DNA of 64,000 bases from Paraburkholderia sp. BCC1885 (GCF_900996235.1 NZ_CAAJGM010000208.1:496001-560000), one strand, 5' to 3'. Counted from the first letter of the stretch, positions 46,518-56,190 are shown. A program made the numbers and translations. Notes: generated by a model from the sequence alone, not told the origin.

Positions 46518-47444
46518 ATGACTCAGTTCGAAGTACGCATCGGCATCAACCCGCTGTCGTGGATGAACGACGACCTGCCCTCGCTCGGCGGCGAAACGCC
46601 GCTCGAAGTCGCGCTGACCGAAGGACGCGAAATCGGCTACGACGGCTTCGAGCTCGGCAACAAGTTTCCGCGCGAACCGCAGGCGCTGAAAACACTGCTC
46701 GCGCAATACGACCTGGCGCTCGTCTCCGGCTGGTACTCGGGACGGCTCGCGCGCGGCAGCGTCGCGGACGAAATCGCCGCCGTGGATGCACATCTGGAAT
46801 TGCTGTCGCGCAACGGCGCGACGGTGATGGTGTACGGCGAAGTGGCCGATTCGATCCAGGGCGCGGCGCAACCGCTCTACCAGCGCCCGCGTTTCTTCAG
46901 CGACGCGCAATGGGACGCCTACGCCGCGCGTGTGGACGAATTCGCCCGCTATACGCTGAGTCGCGGCGTGCGACTGGCATACCATCATCACATGGGCGCG
47001 TATGTGGAAACACCCGCTGACGTCGACAAATTGATGGCGCGCACGAGCGACGCCGTCGGCCTGCTGTTCGACGCGGGACACATCACGTTCGCAGGCGGCA
47101 ACCCCGTAGAAGTGCTCGATAAACACATCGGACGAGTCTGTCATGTCCATTGCAAAGACGTGCGGCCCGCGGTGATGAAACTCGCGCGCAACCGCAACTG
47201 GAGCTTTCTGGACTCGGTGATCAACGGGGCGTTTACGGTTCCGGGCGACGGCGCGGTCGACTTCCCGAGCATCATTGCTCGCCTGAAACGGCATGGTTAT
47301 CGCGGTTGGCTGGTGGTGGAAGCCGAACAGGATCCGGTGATCGCCAGGTCGTACCCCTATGCACAGAAGGGATACCAGACGTTGCGCGCGCTAGTGGATG
47401 CACCGCTCGATGCCGGCACGTCTGCAACGAAGGAGGCAGCATGA
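46518..47444 (+). CDS. iolE: Myo-inosose-2 dehydratase
   Basis: A 308-residue xylose-isomerase-like TIM-barrel enzyme that dehydrates scyllo-inosose to the trihydroxycyclohexane-dione used by IolD. Key phrases are VRIGINPLSWMNDDLPSLGG, YDGFELGNKFPRE, YHHHMGAYVETPADVD, LLFDAGHITFAGG and VCHVHCKDVRP, which include the metal ligands. The start at 46518 follows GAGGA seven bases upstream; an ATG at 46500 overlapping iolD is possible. Its stop overlaps the iolB start (ATGA). Confidence 0.95.
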   Translation: MTQFEVRIGINPLSWMNDDLPSLGGETPLEVALTEGREIGYDGFELGNKFPREPQALKTLLAQYDLALVSGWYSGRLARGSVADEIAAVDAHLELLSRNGATVMVYGEVADSIQGAAQPLYQRPRFFSDAQWDAYAARVDEFARYTLSRGVRLAYHHHMGAYVETPADVDKLMARTSDAVGLLFDAGHITFAGGNPVEVLDKHIGRVCHVHCKDVRPAVMKLARNRNWSFLDSVINGAFTVPGDGAVDFPSIIARLKRHGYRGWLVVEAEQDPVIARSYPYAQKGYQTLRALVDAPLDAGTSATKEAA

Positions 47445-48238
47445 GTTTGCTAGTGAAGGCACAGCGCGAGGGCCAGACGATCGCGCGAGTCACACCGGAG
47501 ACGGCGGCATGGCGCTACGTGGGTTTTGCGGCTTACCGCATGAACACGGATGAGGTGGTGCACGTCTTCGAGCCGGCACGCGAAGTGTGCATCGTGGTGT
47601 TGGCAGGCGCGGTGGATGTGGAAACGGCCGACCAGAAATGGAGCAGCCTGGGTTCACGCGACAGCGTGTTCGAAGACGCCGCACCGTATGCGGTGTATCT
47701 ACCGCCAGGCTTGCGCACGACGGTGCGGGCGCTGCGCGATGCGGAAGTGGGCGTAGCGAGCGCACCAGCCAAAGGCGGCTTCCCGGCCCGATTGATCGAG
47801 CCCTCGCAGATGAATCGCTCGACGCGCGGCAAGGGTCTGAATACGCGCTACGTATGCGATATCTTGCCTCAGACTGAGGCAGCGGAGTCTTTACTGGTGG
47901 TGGAGGTTCGCACGCCGGGCGGACATGCTTCGAGCTATCCGCCGCATAAACACGACACCGACAACGTGCCGGCCGAGAGTTCGCTTGAGGAGACTTACTA
48001 TCATCGGCTCAATCCGCCACAGGGGTTTGCTTTTCAGCGCGTGTATACCGATTCGCGCGATATCGATGAGTCCATGGCGGTTGAGAATCACGACGTGGTG
48101 ATGGTGCCGCGTGGGTATCATCCGGTTGTTGTTCCTTATGGATATGATTCGTACTACTTGAATGTTATGGCCGGGAAGCAGAGGGTCTGGCATTTTAAGA
48201 ACGATCCGGCGCACGAGTGGATTATCAATAGGGAGTGA
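47441..48238 (+). CDS. iolB: 5-deoxy-glucuronate isomerase
   Basis: A 265-residue bicupin (KduI/IolB fold) that converts 5-deoxy-glucuronate to 2-deoxy-5-keto-gluconate, the IolC substrate. The metal-binding HxH...E cluster is in SYPPHKHDTDNVPAESSLEE, and the C-terminal GYHPVVVPYGYDSYYLNVMAG is a family signature. AAGGAGGCAGC precedes the ATG. It is the last recognisable gene of the operon; a weak GCTGGG...CCCAGC hairpin lies about 10 bases after the stop. Confidence 0.95.
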   Translation: MSLLVKAQREGQTIARVTPETAAWRYVGFAAYRMNTDEVVHVFEPAREVCIVVLAGAVDVETADQKWSSLGSRDSVFEDAAPYAVYLPPGLRTTVRALRDAEVGVASAPAKGGFPARLIEPSQMNRSTRGKGLNTRYVCDILPQTEAAESLLVVEVRTPGGHASSYPPHKHDTDNVPAESSLEETYYHRLNPPQGFAFQRVYTDSRDIDESMAVENHDVVMVPRGYHPVVVPYGYDSYYLNVMAGKQRVWHFKNDPAHEWIINRE

Positions 48239-48403
48239 GGGTGGTGGCTGGGCGGCCAGGGTTTGCACCCAGCTTTCCATATTCAGAGCAAATTCTCTCT
48301 ATTTTTTCGGACGGCGGGTGGACTATTCGAGCGGCTAGCGCGCCTGTTCGGGCGCGTGGCTCGCACGCTCGTGTCAATTTCTTACTTAGTGCCGCCCCAA
48401 CAG

Positions 48404-50770
48404 CTACTTCCTCCGCTTCAAATCAACATCCAATCCCCCATCCTCAGCCATCCTAACCATCCCAAGAGCCACATCCCGCCGGTAAGCATAAAGATCAAAC
48501 TTCATCGCCCCAGCAACCCCGCTATCCCGAATGAGAGTCCGCCCATTCGTAACCAGCGAATCGAACATCTTCACATCTCCACCTTCGATCCACACAAAAC
48601 TCTCCCCAGCCGCCGCAGGAGGATGCGCCATAGGCGCGCCGGCATCGCGTCGAAACTTCAGCACCAGGCCCTCGTCCGTAACGGTCGCGCTCACCAGATG
48701 TCCCTGCAACACCGGAGCAGGAAACACCGTGTACTGGTCGAACACCAGTTCGTTACCCTGCAGGGCTACCCCCTTGCGCACAAACGGCGTCAACGACGCC
48801 AACGGAATATCCAGTGCCCGCAGCAACCCCGCCTGCGGCACGCCCAGCACTTTCACCGAGGTCGGCGCATACACCAGATGACGTTCGTCACGTGCGACGA
48901 TCGTGCCGCTCATCGTCGTCGGTAACCATGCGCCCGGAAAGTGATTCCAGAGCTTGATGCCGCCCGTCACCTTCAGCTCGCCGTTCTCCGGCGTCAGCTT
49001 CAGATCGTTCAGCGAGCGCGGTTCGTAGTCCAGCAGGTAGTCGTTGAACAATGCCGCCATCGCCGGCCAGGGTTCCACCACCTCGCCACCCAGGATGTGA
49101 ATGTCGTATTGATGCGGGTCGTCCAGATCGACCGGTTGGCCCGGCGTTCTCGGCACCATCTGCGCGTCCAGCGACCGGACGTGAAAGCCGATCTTCCCCG
49201 CGACGAAGAAGTCGACGTTCTGCATGTGGATCAGCGGCGCCGGTCCCGTTGAGCGTCGTTCGTCTGCGATTGCCGAGCCTGACGTGGCCGCGTTCGCGCC
49301 CGAGAACGCGGCGCGGGTTCCGACCGGTATGGCTCGGGCTTCGGCGTTGAGCAAATCCGCGGGGACCCGCTGCCATTGCCTGCGCGCCGCCGCCAGCGAG
49401 GCCTGCTGGGCGCGGATAAAGCTGTCGTTAAAGCGCGCGCTCGCGCTGCCGGTTTGCGGCGCAGTGTCGTGGGCGGCGCTCGCCAGCGTATCGAAGGACG
49501 GCAGGCGCACATCGAGCGCGCCAGCTTCATCGAACGTGAAGTAGCCAGCCGCCATCTGCTCCCGGTAGTGATACAGGTCCAGCACGAATGGCGCGTGCGG
49601 ATCGAGCGGCGTGAGCGCCATGTCGATGTTCATCGGCATCGAGCGCATGAACTTTACGTCGCCGCCCTCCACCAGCATGCCGCATGGCGGCATCGTCGCG
49701 GGCCACGCGATGTCGGGCAGCGTGTGGTCGTCGAGCGTAAAGCGCACGCCCGCCGATGAGGTGTCGATATGTGTGATCGTCATGCGCAGCGCCGGCGGCG
49801 GCGTGAGTTTGGCGACCTGCATCACGACGTCGTCGCCGTCCAGACGCGCAATCGGCGTGTTCACTTTCAGCAGATCGGCCATCTTCACGTGAGCGGCCTG
49901 CATCAGCCGGTCCGCGGCCACGCCCGCCACTTCGATGTGATCGGCGTGGAACACGAGCTCGTCCGCGTTGTGCATCGACAGCGTGCCGCTCAGCACGATC
50001 GGCACCCACGTTTCGCGATGCATCTCGCCGGTGATGCGCAAGGTGCCGCCGTCTTGCGGCACCACACGCATATTGCGCAGCGGCGAGCCCTGATACTGGA
50101 ACAGGTAGAGATTGAAAATCGCCGTGAGCTTGGCGCTATCCAGCGTGACGTCGCCGCGATGGACGTCGATCGTGACGCTGGTCGGATCGTCGAATACGAC
50201 GGGTGCGCCCGCATGCGTCGGTGTCAGCGTCGCGGCCATAGCGTGGATCATGAAGCCGATATCGCCCGTCACGCGAAAGTCGACATCGCGCGCGAACATC
50301 AGCGAGCCGTCGATGCCGGAATCGCGCAGCGTCAACGCACGGGTGCGCTGCTCGGCGAGGCCGCTTAGGGACGGCACGCGCGCGGCAACGCGCTGTTCGT
50401 CGGCGAGCTGGCGCGCTTTGGCAACTTCCAGCGCGGGACGTGGGGAGGACGCGGCATGGGGCGCGCCCGGGGCCGATGCGAAGGCGGCGCCGGAGGCCTG
50501 AGCCACCGTCCCCGCGGCGGCGCTGCTTGAAGCGCTGGCAGAAGAGCTTGCATCCGCGCAGGCCGACACGAGCAACGCCATCGTCACCAGCACGGCGCCA
50601 GGCGCGACGCGCGCGTACCAGGGCGTCGGTCGTGCTTGCGGCGGTGGCGCCGGCTGCCGCTGCGGGCGTAGCCTGCCCACAGCCGCAGCCACAGTCACGC
50701 ACCGCGCCCACCACGCCGCTTGCCCGCGCTCGACCCCGCGCGCATCCGTTCCTGCCGCTGCATTCCGCAT
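48404..50770 (-). CDS. Predicted lipoprotein with two homologous halves, unknown family
   Basis: A 788-residue envelope protein. Residues 1-55 are basic and Pro/Ala-rich; 56-70 are hydrophobic and end in a lipobox-like LVSAC (Cys71). A Ser/Ala linker (72-115) follows. Residues 162-424 and 518-785 are repeats: DVDFRVTGDIGF matches NVDFFVAGKIGF, GGTLRITGEM matches NGELKVTGGI, and VEGGDVKFM matches IEGGDVKMF. The repeats are predicted mostly beta and could be lipid-binding (AsmA/LmeA-like), but that is a guess. The ATG at 50770 follows GGAGGGAGGGGAC. The long segment before the lipobox is unusual; it may instead be a membrane anchor. Confidence 0.85.
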   Translation of the reverse strand: MRNAAAGTDARGVERGQAAWWARCVTVAAAVGRLRPQRQPAPPPQARPTPWYARVAPGAVLVTMALLVSACADASSSASASSSAAAGTVAQASGAAFASAPGAPHAASSPRPALEVAKARQLADEQRVAARVPSLSGLAEQRTRALTLRDSGIDGSLMFARDVDFRVTGDIGFMIHAMAATLTPTHAGAPVVFDDPTSVTIDVHRGDVTLDSAKLTAIFNLYLFQYQGSPLRNMRVVPQDGGTLRITGEMHRETWVPIVLSGTLSMHNADELVFHADHIEVAGVAADRLMQAAHVKMADLLKVNTPIARLDGDDVVMQVAKLTPPPALRMTITHIDTSSAGVRFTLDDHTLPDIAWPATMPPCGMLVEGGDVKFMRSMPMNIDMALTPLDPHAPFVLDLYHYREQMAAGYFTFDEAGALDVRLPSFDTLASAAHDTAPQTGSASARFNDSFIRAQQASLAAARRQWQRVPADLLNAEARAIPVGTRAAFSGANAATSGSAIADERRSTGPAPLIHMQNVDFFVAGKIGFHVRSLDAQMVPRTPGQPVDLDDPHQYDIHILGGEVVEPWPAMAALFNDYLLDYEPRSLNDLKLTPENGELKVTGGIKLWNHFPGAWLPTTMSGTIVARDERHLVYAPTSVKVLGVPQAGLLRALDIPLASLTPFVRKGVALQGNELVFDQYTVFPAPVLQGHLVSATVTDEGLVLKFRRDAGAPMAHPPAAAGESFVWIEGGDVKMFDSLVTNGRTLIRDSGVAGAMKFDLYAYRRDVALGMVRMAEDGGLDVDLKRRK

Positions 50771-51217
50771 GATGTCCCCTCCCTCCTACGCCGCGACGCG
50801 AGAATCGCGACCGCAGCGCAGGGTTGTCTATGGCCGCAGCGGAACAACTTGAAACGCCATGCCGCCGCTCGCGCCTATGCCTTGATTGTCTTTATTTGAG
50901 GCCGCAATGCCGACAAGATTTCTGGAGGACGCTCACCAAACGATCAAGCGTTTGAATCGGTCAAGCCCCACCACGCCAAGCCCTGTGGGCTATGGCCTGA
51001 GCGGGTTTTCCGCTGGCGGATTCAAACAGGAGAATTGGCCCGTCCGAGAAATGCACGGGCCGCAAAGGAAGGGAGAACAATGGGTCAGCGCCAAAAAAAC
51101 GATCGAAACCATTCATGCCGCGGCGCAACACCGGTTATCGAATGCGGCGCCGCAAAGCCGTCCGGCTGCACCTCAACCTCATACCCTTCGCACAACGTAT
51201 CAATTGAACCGTGATGC
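50771..51217. other. 447-bp spacer with no secure gene
   Basis: It lies between the lipoprotein start and the thioesterase stop. A frame from about 50907 reads into the thioesterase gene in antisense and lacks a ribosome binding site. One short frame with a good ribosome binding site is listed separately (51080-51214). No hairpin terminator or promoter stands out. Confidence 0.5.
51080..51214 (+). CDS. Possible 44-residue small protein
   Basis: GGAAGGGAGAACA precedes an ATG that opens a 44-codon frame ending TGA at 51214. The product begins MGQRQKNDRNHSCRGATP and holds three cysteines but no hydrophobic helix. Nothing recognisable. The ribosome binding site is the only support, so it may be chance. 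Confidence 0.2.
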   Translation: MGQRQKNDRNHSCRGATPVIECGAAKPSGCTSTSYPSHNVSIEP

Positions 51218-51664
51218 TCAACACGCCTCTTTAACAACCAGCGGCTCGAGCACCGCCCGCAACTTCACAGGCAACGCAACCGGCCGGCGCGTGACACGGT
51301 CCACGTACACGTGCACAAAATGCCCTTGTGCGGCCGGCTGCGCGGCGCCCTCCTTGAACAGACCCACCTCATAGCGCACGCTCGTCGAACCGAGCCGCAG
51401 CACCCGCAGACCGGCTTCGACCCGCTCGGGGAACACCAGCGGCGCGAAGTAGTTGCACTGCGTTTCGACCACCAGTCCGATGGTCGCGCCGTGTTCGACG
51501 TCGAGTACGCCGGCACGAATCAGATACTCGTTCACGACCGTGTCGAAGTAGCTGTAGTAGACGACGTTGTTCACGTGGCCGTAAACATCGTTGTCCATCC
51601 AGCGGGTCGTGATCGGCAGGAAATGGCGGTAAGCCGTGCGCGGCGCGGGAGCGGGTTTGTTCAT
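51218..51664 (-). CDS. Acyl-CoA thioesterase (4HBT hotdog family)
   Basis: A 148-residue single hotdog-fold protein of the 4-hydroxybenzoyl-CoA thioesterase/YbgC type. The active-site block TTRWMDNDVYGHVNNVVYYS includes the conserved Asp and His-Val-Asn-Asn. It hydrolyses an acyl-CoA whose chain is not predictable. It starts 38 bases after the alcohol dehydrogenase stop on the same strand, so the two may be co-transcribed. Confidence 0.93.
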   Translation of the reverse strand: MNKPAPAPRTAYRHFLPITTRWMDNDVYGHVNNVVYYSYFDTVVNEYLIRAGVLDVEHGATIGLVVETQCNYFAPLVFPERVEAGLRVLRLGSTSVRYEVGLFKEGAAQPAAQGHFVHVYVDRVTRRPVALPVKLRAVLEPLVVKEAC

Positions 51665-51701
51665 CGTCAACGGTGGTCGAATTGTCGGGGTAAAAGTGCG
51701 G

Positions 51702-52850
51702 TTAAAGCGACTCGGTCAGCATGCGGCGATAGTCGTCCGCCGTCGCTTCGCGCGGATTGGTCTTGTGGCAATGATCGGCGAGCGCGCCTTTGATCACCTT
51801 GTCAAACACGCTTTCGTCGACGCCCATTTGCCGCAGACCGGTCGGCAGGCCGAGGCGCGCGGTCATGTCGAATAGCGCCTGGGCGAGATCGGCGTTATCC
51901 GCGAGACCCATCACGCGTCGCATGCGCGCGTAGCGGCGATTCGCCACCACCGATTCCGCGTGCTCATTGAACCGCAGCACCGCCGGCAAAACGACGGCGT
52001 TAAGCGTGCCGTGATGCAGCGACGTGCGTCCGTTCACCGGCACCCCGCCCAGCGGATGCGACAGCGAATGCACGCAGCCAAGCCCTTTCTGAAACGCCAT
52101 GGCCCCTTGCATCGATGCGCTCATCATGTGCAGACGCGCATCGCGGTCGCTGCCGTCTCCGGTCGCGCGTTCGATGTTGGCCCAGCCGCGCTCCAGTCCG
52201 TCGAGCGCGATGCCGTCGGCCGGAGGATTGAAGGACGGCGCGAGGAAGGTTTCGATGCAGTGCGCGATGGCATCCATGCCGGTGGCGGCGGTCAGCGAGG
52301 GCGGCAGGCCGAGTGTCAGGCCCGGATCGCAGATCGCCGATTTCGGCAACAGATGCCACGAGTGGAACCCGAGCTTGCGGCCATCGTTGAGAATCACGAT
52401 CGCACCGCGCGCCACTTCGCTGCCGGTGCCGGAGGTGGTGGGAATCGCGATCAGCGGAGCGGCGGCGTCGGTGATCTTGCCGCTGCCGCCTTCGATGGTG
52501 GCGTATTCGGTCAAGGTCCCCGGATGGGTGGCGGCAATCGCGACGCCCTTCGCAAGATCAATGGAAGAACCGCCGCCCACCGCGATCAGCCCGTCGCAGC
52601 CTTCCTCTTTGTAGCGCGCCGCGGCGGCCAGCACCATCGCCTCAGTCGGGTTGGAGGGCGTGTCGTCGAAGACCGGCACCGCGCCAAACTGCAGCGCGTC
52701 CAGCGCGCGTTGCGCGACGCCGGCCGCGACCACGCCCTTGTCGGTAATGACGAGCGGCCGCTTGATGCCGATGCGCGCGCATTCCGCAGGCAGTTGCGCG
52801 AGGGCGTCGTAGCCGAGATGGATGTGGGTCAGGTAGTAGATATAGGCCAT
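51702..52850 (-). CDS. Iron-containing (group III) alcohol dehydrogenase
   Basis: A 382-residue NAD(P)-dependent dehydrogenase. The nucleotide-binding GLIAVGGGSSIDLAKGVAIA, the family signature PTTSGTGSEVARGAI and the metal-binding DAIAHCIETF, SLSHPLGG and LHHGTLNAVVLP give the Asp-His-His-His iron site. It interconverts an alcohol and an aldehyde or ketone; the substrate is unknown. The start at 52850 (MAYIYYLTHIHLGYDAL) matches the family; sequence upstream is not protein-like. Confidence 0.93.
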   Translation of the reverse strand: MAYIYYLTHIHLGYDALAQLPAECARIGIKRPLVITDKGVVAAGVAQRALDALQFGAVPVFDDTPSNPTEAMVLAAAARYKEEGCDGLIAVGGGSSIDLAKGVAIAATHPGTLTEYATIEGGSGKITDAAAPLIAIPTTSGTGSEVARGAIVILNDGRKLGFHSWHLLPKSAICDPGLTLGLPPSLTAATGMDAIAHCIETFLAPSFNPPADGIALDGLERGWANIERATGDGSDRDARLHMMSASMQGAMAFQKGLGCVHSLSHPLGGVPVNGRTSLHHGTLNAVVLPAVLRFNEHAESVVANRRYARMRRVMGLADNADLAQALFDMTARLGLPTGLRQMGVDESVFDKVIKGALADHCHKTNPREATADDYRRMLTESL

Positions 52851-53038
52851 ATCAGAGGTGCATTCCGGATGAGAGGAAAGAAGCGCATCGCCGGTGGGTA
52901 CGCAGTACTTTTCCGGACGATGCGTGCCTGCATAGCGCGCCTGTGGCACAGACGGGTCGCATGCATTGATTGCACCCGCTCATTGCACACATCACGCGCG
53001 CGATCGATTCTGCCCGCAATCGACCACGCTCTATCTCA

Positions 53039-53569
53039 CTATTGTCCCGGCCGCTCGACGAACTCGAACGGCAAGCCGCGCCGCCGCATCCATTCGCCGA
53101 GCGCCTGACCCGTGCCGGCGCGCCACGGCCGCAATTTGGCCGGTTCGACGAGCCGGTACTCGAGCAATTCCGGCGACAACGCAACCGTCCCGTTCGCCCG
53201 CACGTGATACGCGATGATCAGCTCGTTCTTGCGCATGAACTCGTAGACGCCGATCAGTTCCACCGACTCGGCCACGAGCGATGTCTCCTCGCGGACCTCG
53301 CGCGCGATGCCCTCCTCCGGCGTCTCGCCGTTTTCGAGGAAGCCGGTGATCAGCGCGAACATGCCTTCGGGCCACGCGGCATTGCGCGCCAGCAAAATCT
53401 TGCCTTCATATTCGACGATCGCGGCCACCACCGGCAGCGGATTGTTCCAGTGCACATAGCCGCAGGTTTCATCGGGGCAGATCTGGCGAACCCGGCCGCC
53501 TTCGTGTTCGGGATCGGTGCGTTCGGTGAGGGGCGTCGCGCAGCGGGGGCAGAATCGGTAGTCACTCAT
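53039..53569 (-). CDS. NUDIX hydrolase with N-terminal zinc ribbon (NudC-like)
   Basis: A 176-residue protein. Residues about 5-40 form a four-cysteine zinc ribbon (CPRC ... CPDETC). Residues about 45-165 are a NUDIX domain whose Nudix box GFLENGETPEEGIAREVREE is complete, so it should be an active Mg-dependent pyrophosphohydrolase. This resembles NADH pyrophosphatase but lacks the long NudC N-terminal domain, so the substrate (NADH, ADP-ribose or other) is open. The start at 53569 is inferred from the zinc-ribbon position. Confidence 0.92.
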   Translation of the reverse strand: MSDYRFCPRCATPLTERTDPEHEGGRVRQICPDETCGYVHWNNPLPVVAAIVEYEGKILLARNAAWPEGMFALITGFLENGETPEEGIAREVREETSLVAESVELIGVYEFMRKNELIIAYHVRANGTVALSPELLEYRLVEPAKLRPWRAGTGQALGEWMRRRGLPFEFVERPGQ

Positions 53570-53678
53570 GTCAGGCGGGTTCGTCTCTTGAGATGTCGTT
53601 GTAGTGTGGCGCATTGCTGCACGGATCCGGTTGCAGGCGCGGGGCTCGTTCAGCACTCAATCAGCACCCAGCCTGCGC

Positions 53679-54710
53679 TCACGCCGCGCACAGCTCGCGC
53701 ACTTCGGCCGCGAAGCGTTCCACGGTCTCCGGTTGCGTATCCCACGCGCACATCAACCGGCAGCCGCCCGCGCCGATGAACTCGTAGAACTTCCAGCCCT
53801 TCGCCCGCATCGCCTTGGCCACGCGGGTCGGCAGTTGCGCGAACACCGCGTTCGATTCAGTGGGGAACATGATGTCGACGCCCGCAATCGCGCTCAGGCG
53901 CGTTTCCAGCAACTTCGCCATGGTGTTGGCGTGACGCGCGTTGCGCAGCCAGACGTCGCCGTCGAGCAGGCCCAGCCATGGCGCGGAGATGAAGCGCATC
54001 TTCGACGCCAGTTGGCCGGCCTGTTTGAGACGGTACGCGAAATCGTCGGCGAGCGCGCGGTCGAAGAACACCACCACTTCGCCGACCGGCAGGCCGTTCT
54101 TGGTGCCGCCGAAGCACAGCACGTCGACGCCCGCGCGCCAGGTGATCTCCGACGGATGCACGTCGAGCGCGGCCACGGCGTTCGCGAAGCGCGCGCCGTC
54201 CATGTGGACTTTCAGATGGCGGCGCTTGGCGATCGCGGCAATCGCGCGCACTTCTTCGACGCTATAGACCGTGCCCACCTCGGTGGACTGCGTGAGCGTC
54301 ACGACCTTCGGCTTCGGATAGTGGATGTCGGCGCGGCGCGTCACTACGGCTTCGATCGCATCGGGCGTCAGCTTGCCGCCGATGCCCGGCGCGGTCAGCA
54401 GTTTCGAGCCGTTCGAGAAAAATTCGGGGCCGCCGCATTCGTCGGTTTCGATATGCGCGAGTTCATGGCAGATCACCGAGTGATACGACTGGCATAGCGA
54501 GGCAAGCGCCAGCGAATTGGCCGCCGTGCCGTTGAAGACGAAGAAGGCTTCGCAGTCGGTCTGGAACAGCTCGCGCAGACGGTCGCAGACTTGCTGGGTC
54601 CAGGAGTCGTCGCCATACGCGGGTTCGTGGCCGCTGTTGTTGGCGGCGATCAGCGCATTGAGCGCTTCGGGACAGATGCCCGCGTAGTTGTCGGACGCGA
54701 AATGTTGCAT
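53679..54710 (-). CDS. ltaE: Low-specificity L-threonine aldolase
   Basis: A 343-residue PLP enzyme of the beta-eliminating-lyase family that cleaves L-threonine or allo-threonine to glycine and acetaldehyde. The start FASDNYAGICPEALNALIAA, the LKVHMDGARFANAVA block and the PLP Lys204 in FGGTKNG are diagnostic. The length is normal. It is transcribed leftward and alone; the start at 54710 matches the family N-terminus. Confidence 0.92.
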   Translation of the reverse strand: MQHFASDNYAGICPEALNALIAANNSGHEPAYGDDSWTQQVCDRLRELFQTDCEAFFVFNGTAANSLALASLCQSYHSVICHELAHIETDECGGPEFFSNGSKLLTAPGIGGKLTPDAIEAVVTRRADIHYPKPKVVTLTQSTEVGTVYSVEEVRAIAAIAKRRHLKVHMDGARFANAVAALDVHPSEITWRAGVDVLCFGGTKNGLPVGEVVVFFDRALADDFAYRLKQAGQLASKMRFISAPWLGLLDGDVWLRNARHANTMAKLLETRLSAIAGVDIMFPTESNAVFAQLPTRVAKAMRAKGWKFYEFIGAGGCRLMCAWDTQPETVERFAAEVRELCAA

Positions 54711-54803
54711 GGCTGGCGACGCGCCCGGCGACGGGCGCCAAAGAAATGACGGAAAGCGGTCATTTTAGTGCGCCGGCCGGTTATTTGTTTTTGCCTCGCC
54801 AGA

Positions 54804-56039
54804 TTAGTGCGGCTGCCGCTCGCGCACCACCTTCGGCCTTGCCCGCGCGACCGCGACCCAAGCGAGCGCGCCGAGCAGCAAGGCGCCCGCCGCCAGCCAC
54901 AGTGCGAGTGAGAAGGAGCCGGTGTGGACGGCAATCGGCGCGGCCACCAGCGGGCCGACGATCTGTCCGACGCCGTATGCCGCCGTCGCATAGCCCATCA
55001 GCCCGGCCGCCTGATCGCCGCGCAGACGGCGTGCCTCGCGCATGGCGAACAGGGTGATTGCGGTGAACGGCAGGCCGATCAGCATGCTGCCAATCGAGAA
55101 GCCTGCCGCCGTCGGCCAGACGATGCCCGAGGCCACACCCGCGGCCTGCAGCACATAGCAGACGGCGAGCAGGGTCCGATTGTCCCAGTGATGCGGCAGA
55201 CGCGCGGCGCCCAAAGCGCCGACGATAAGCGCTGCGCCGAACATCGGCCAGAACAGGTCAGGCCACGCGGTGCCCGGCAAGGCGTGGCGGGCAATCACGG
55301 GCAGGAAGGTCGCGGTGATGATGTAGCCGAAGCCGGGGATCGCGTAGAGCAGGACCAGGTAAACGGCGTCGGCACGGCGGGTTGGAGAGGCCGCGTGGCT
55401 GGCTGCCGGCGCCGCGCCCGACATACCGACACCGGGAGCCTTTGCCGGTTCCGCGACGAACACCCGCCAAACCAGCGCCGACAGCAGCGTCGCCGCCAGC
55501 CCAAAACCGAGCCAGCCGGCCCGCGCGCCCCAACCGCCGGCCACGCTCACGAACAGCCCCGTCGCGACGATTCCCGCGCCCGGACCCGCATAGATCACGC
55601 CGCTCCAGCCATGCGCATCCAGTTCGGCCAGCCGCCGCAGACCCCATTGCGAGGCGAACACGAACGTCCAGGCGCTGACGGCGCCCGCCGCGAAACGCAC
55701 AATCGCCCAGAGCCAGAACTGGCTGGTCAAGCCCATCGCGAGAGTCAGCAGAGCGGTCAGCGCCAGGCCCGTGCGCACCATCCGCGCGGGTTCGACGCGC
55801 AAGGCGGCACACGTGATCGCCCCGACGAAGTAACCGGCGTAGTTGAACGACGCCAGCCAGCCGCCGTGGCGAATATCGAGGCCCCCGCCATGCAGCATCA
55901 GCGGCAACAGCGGCGTGAAGGCGAAACGCCCGATCCCCAGCACCACCGCCAGCGCCACCATACCTGCCAGGGCGGCATGACGAGCCAGGTGGGAGCCGGC
56001 AGGAGCAACGAGGCGCTGCGGCAAGGTTAAATCATCCAT
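54804..56039 (-). CDS. YbfB/YjiJ-family MFS transporter
   Basis: A 411-residue inner-membrane protein with 12 predicted helices and the characteristic first helix VALAVVLGIGRFAFTPLLPL followed by LASFNYAGYFVGAI. The YbfB/YjiJ family has no well-defined substrate. It is divergent from a LysR gene 151 bases away, its likely regulator. The start at 56039 (MDDLTLPQRLVAPAG) is chosen over an upstream extension. Confidence 0.92.
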   Translation of the reverse strand: MDDLTLPQRLVAPAGSHLARHAALAGMVALAVVLGIGRFAFTPLLPLMLHGGGLDIRHGGWLASFNYAGYFVGAITCAALRVEPARMVRTGLALTALLTLAMGLTSQFWLWAIVRFAAGAVSAWTFVFASQWGLRRLAELDAHGWSGVIYAGPGAGIVATGLFVSVAGGWGARAGWLGFGLAATLLSALVWRVFVAEPAKAPGVGMSGAAPAASHAASPTRRADAVYLVLLYAIPGFGYIITATFLPVIARHALPGTAWPDLFWPMFGAALIVGALGAARLPHHWDNRTLLAVCYVLQAAGVASGIVWPTAAGFSIGSMLIGLPFTAITLFAMREARRLRGDQAAGLMGYATAAYGVGQIVGPLVAAPIAVHTGSFSLALWLAAGALLLGALAWVAVARARPKVVRERQPH

Positions 56040-56190
56040 ATGGCAGTAAAAGTGATGAAAATCGCGCTTAAAGACGGCAAAAGTGGGAATGTGGCCGAGC
56101 AGCCGCCCCACCGCTCGCAACCATCTTAGCTTGACGCTTGAATCATAAAAAATGAATAATTCGGATATCAACGATCACATATAGAGAACC

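Noticed and set aside
50886..51374. 162-codon plus-strand frame
   Set aside because: Its 3' part is antisense to the thioesterase, it has no ribosome binding site, and no conserved feature is visible.
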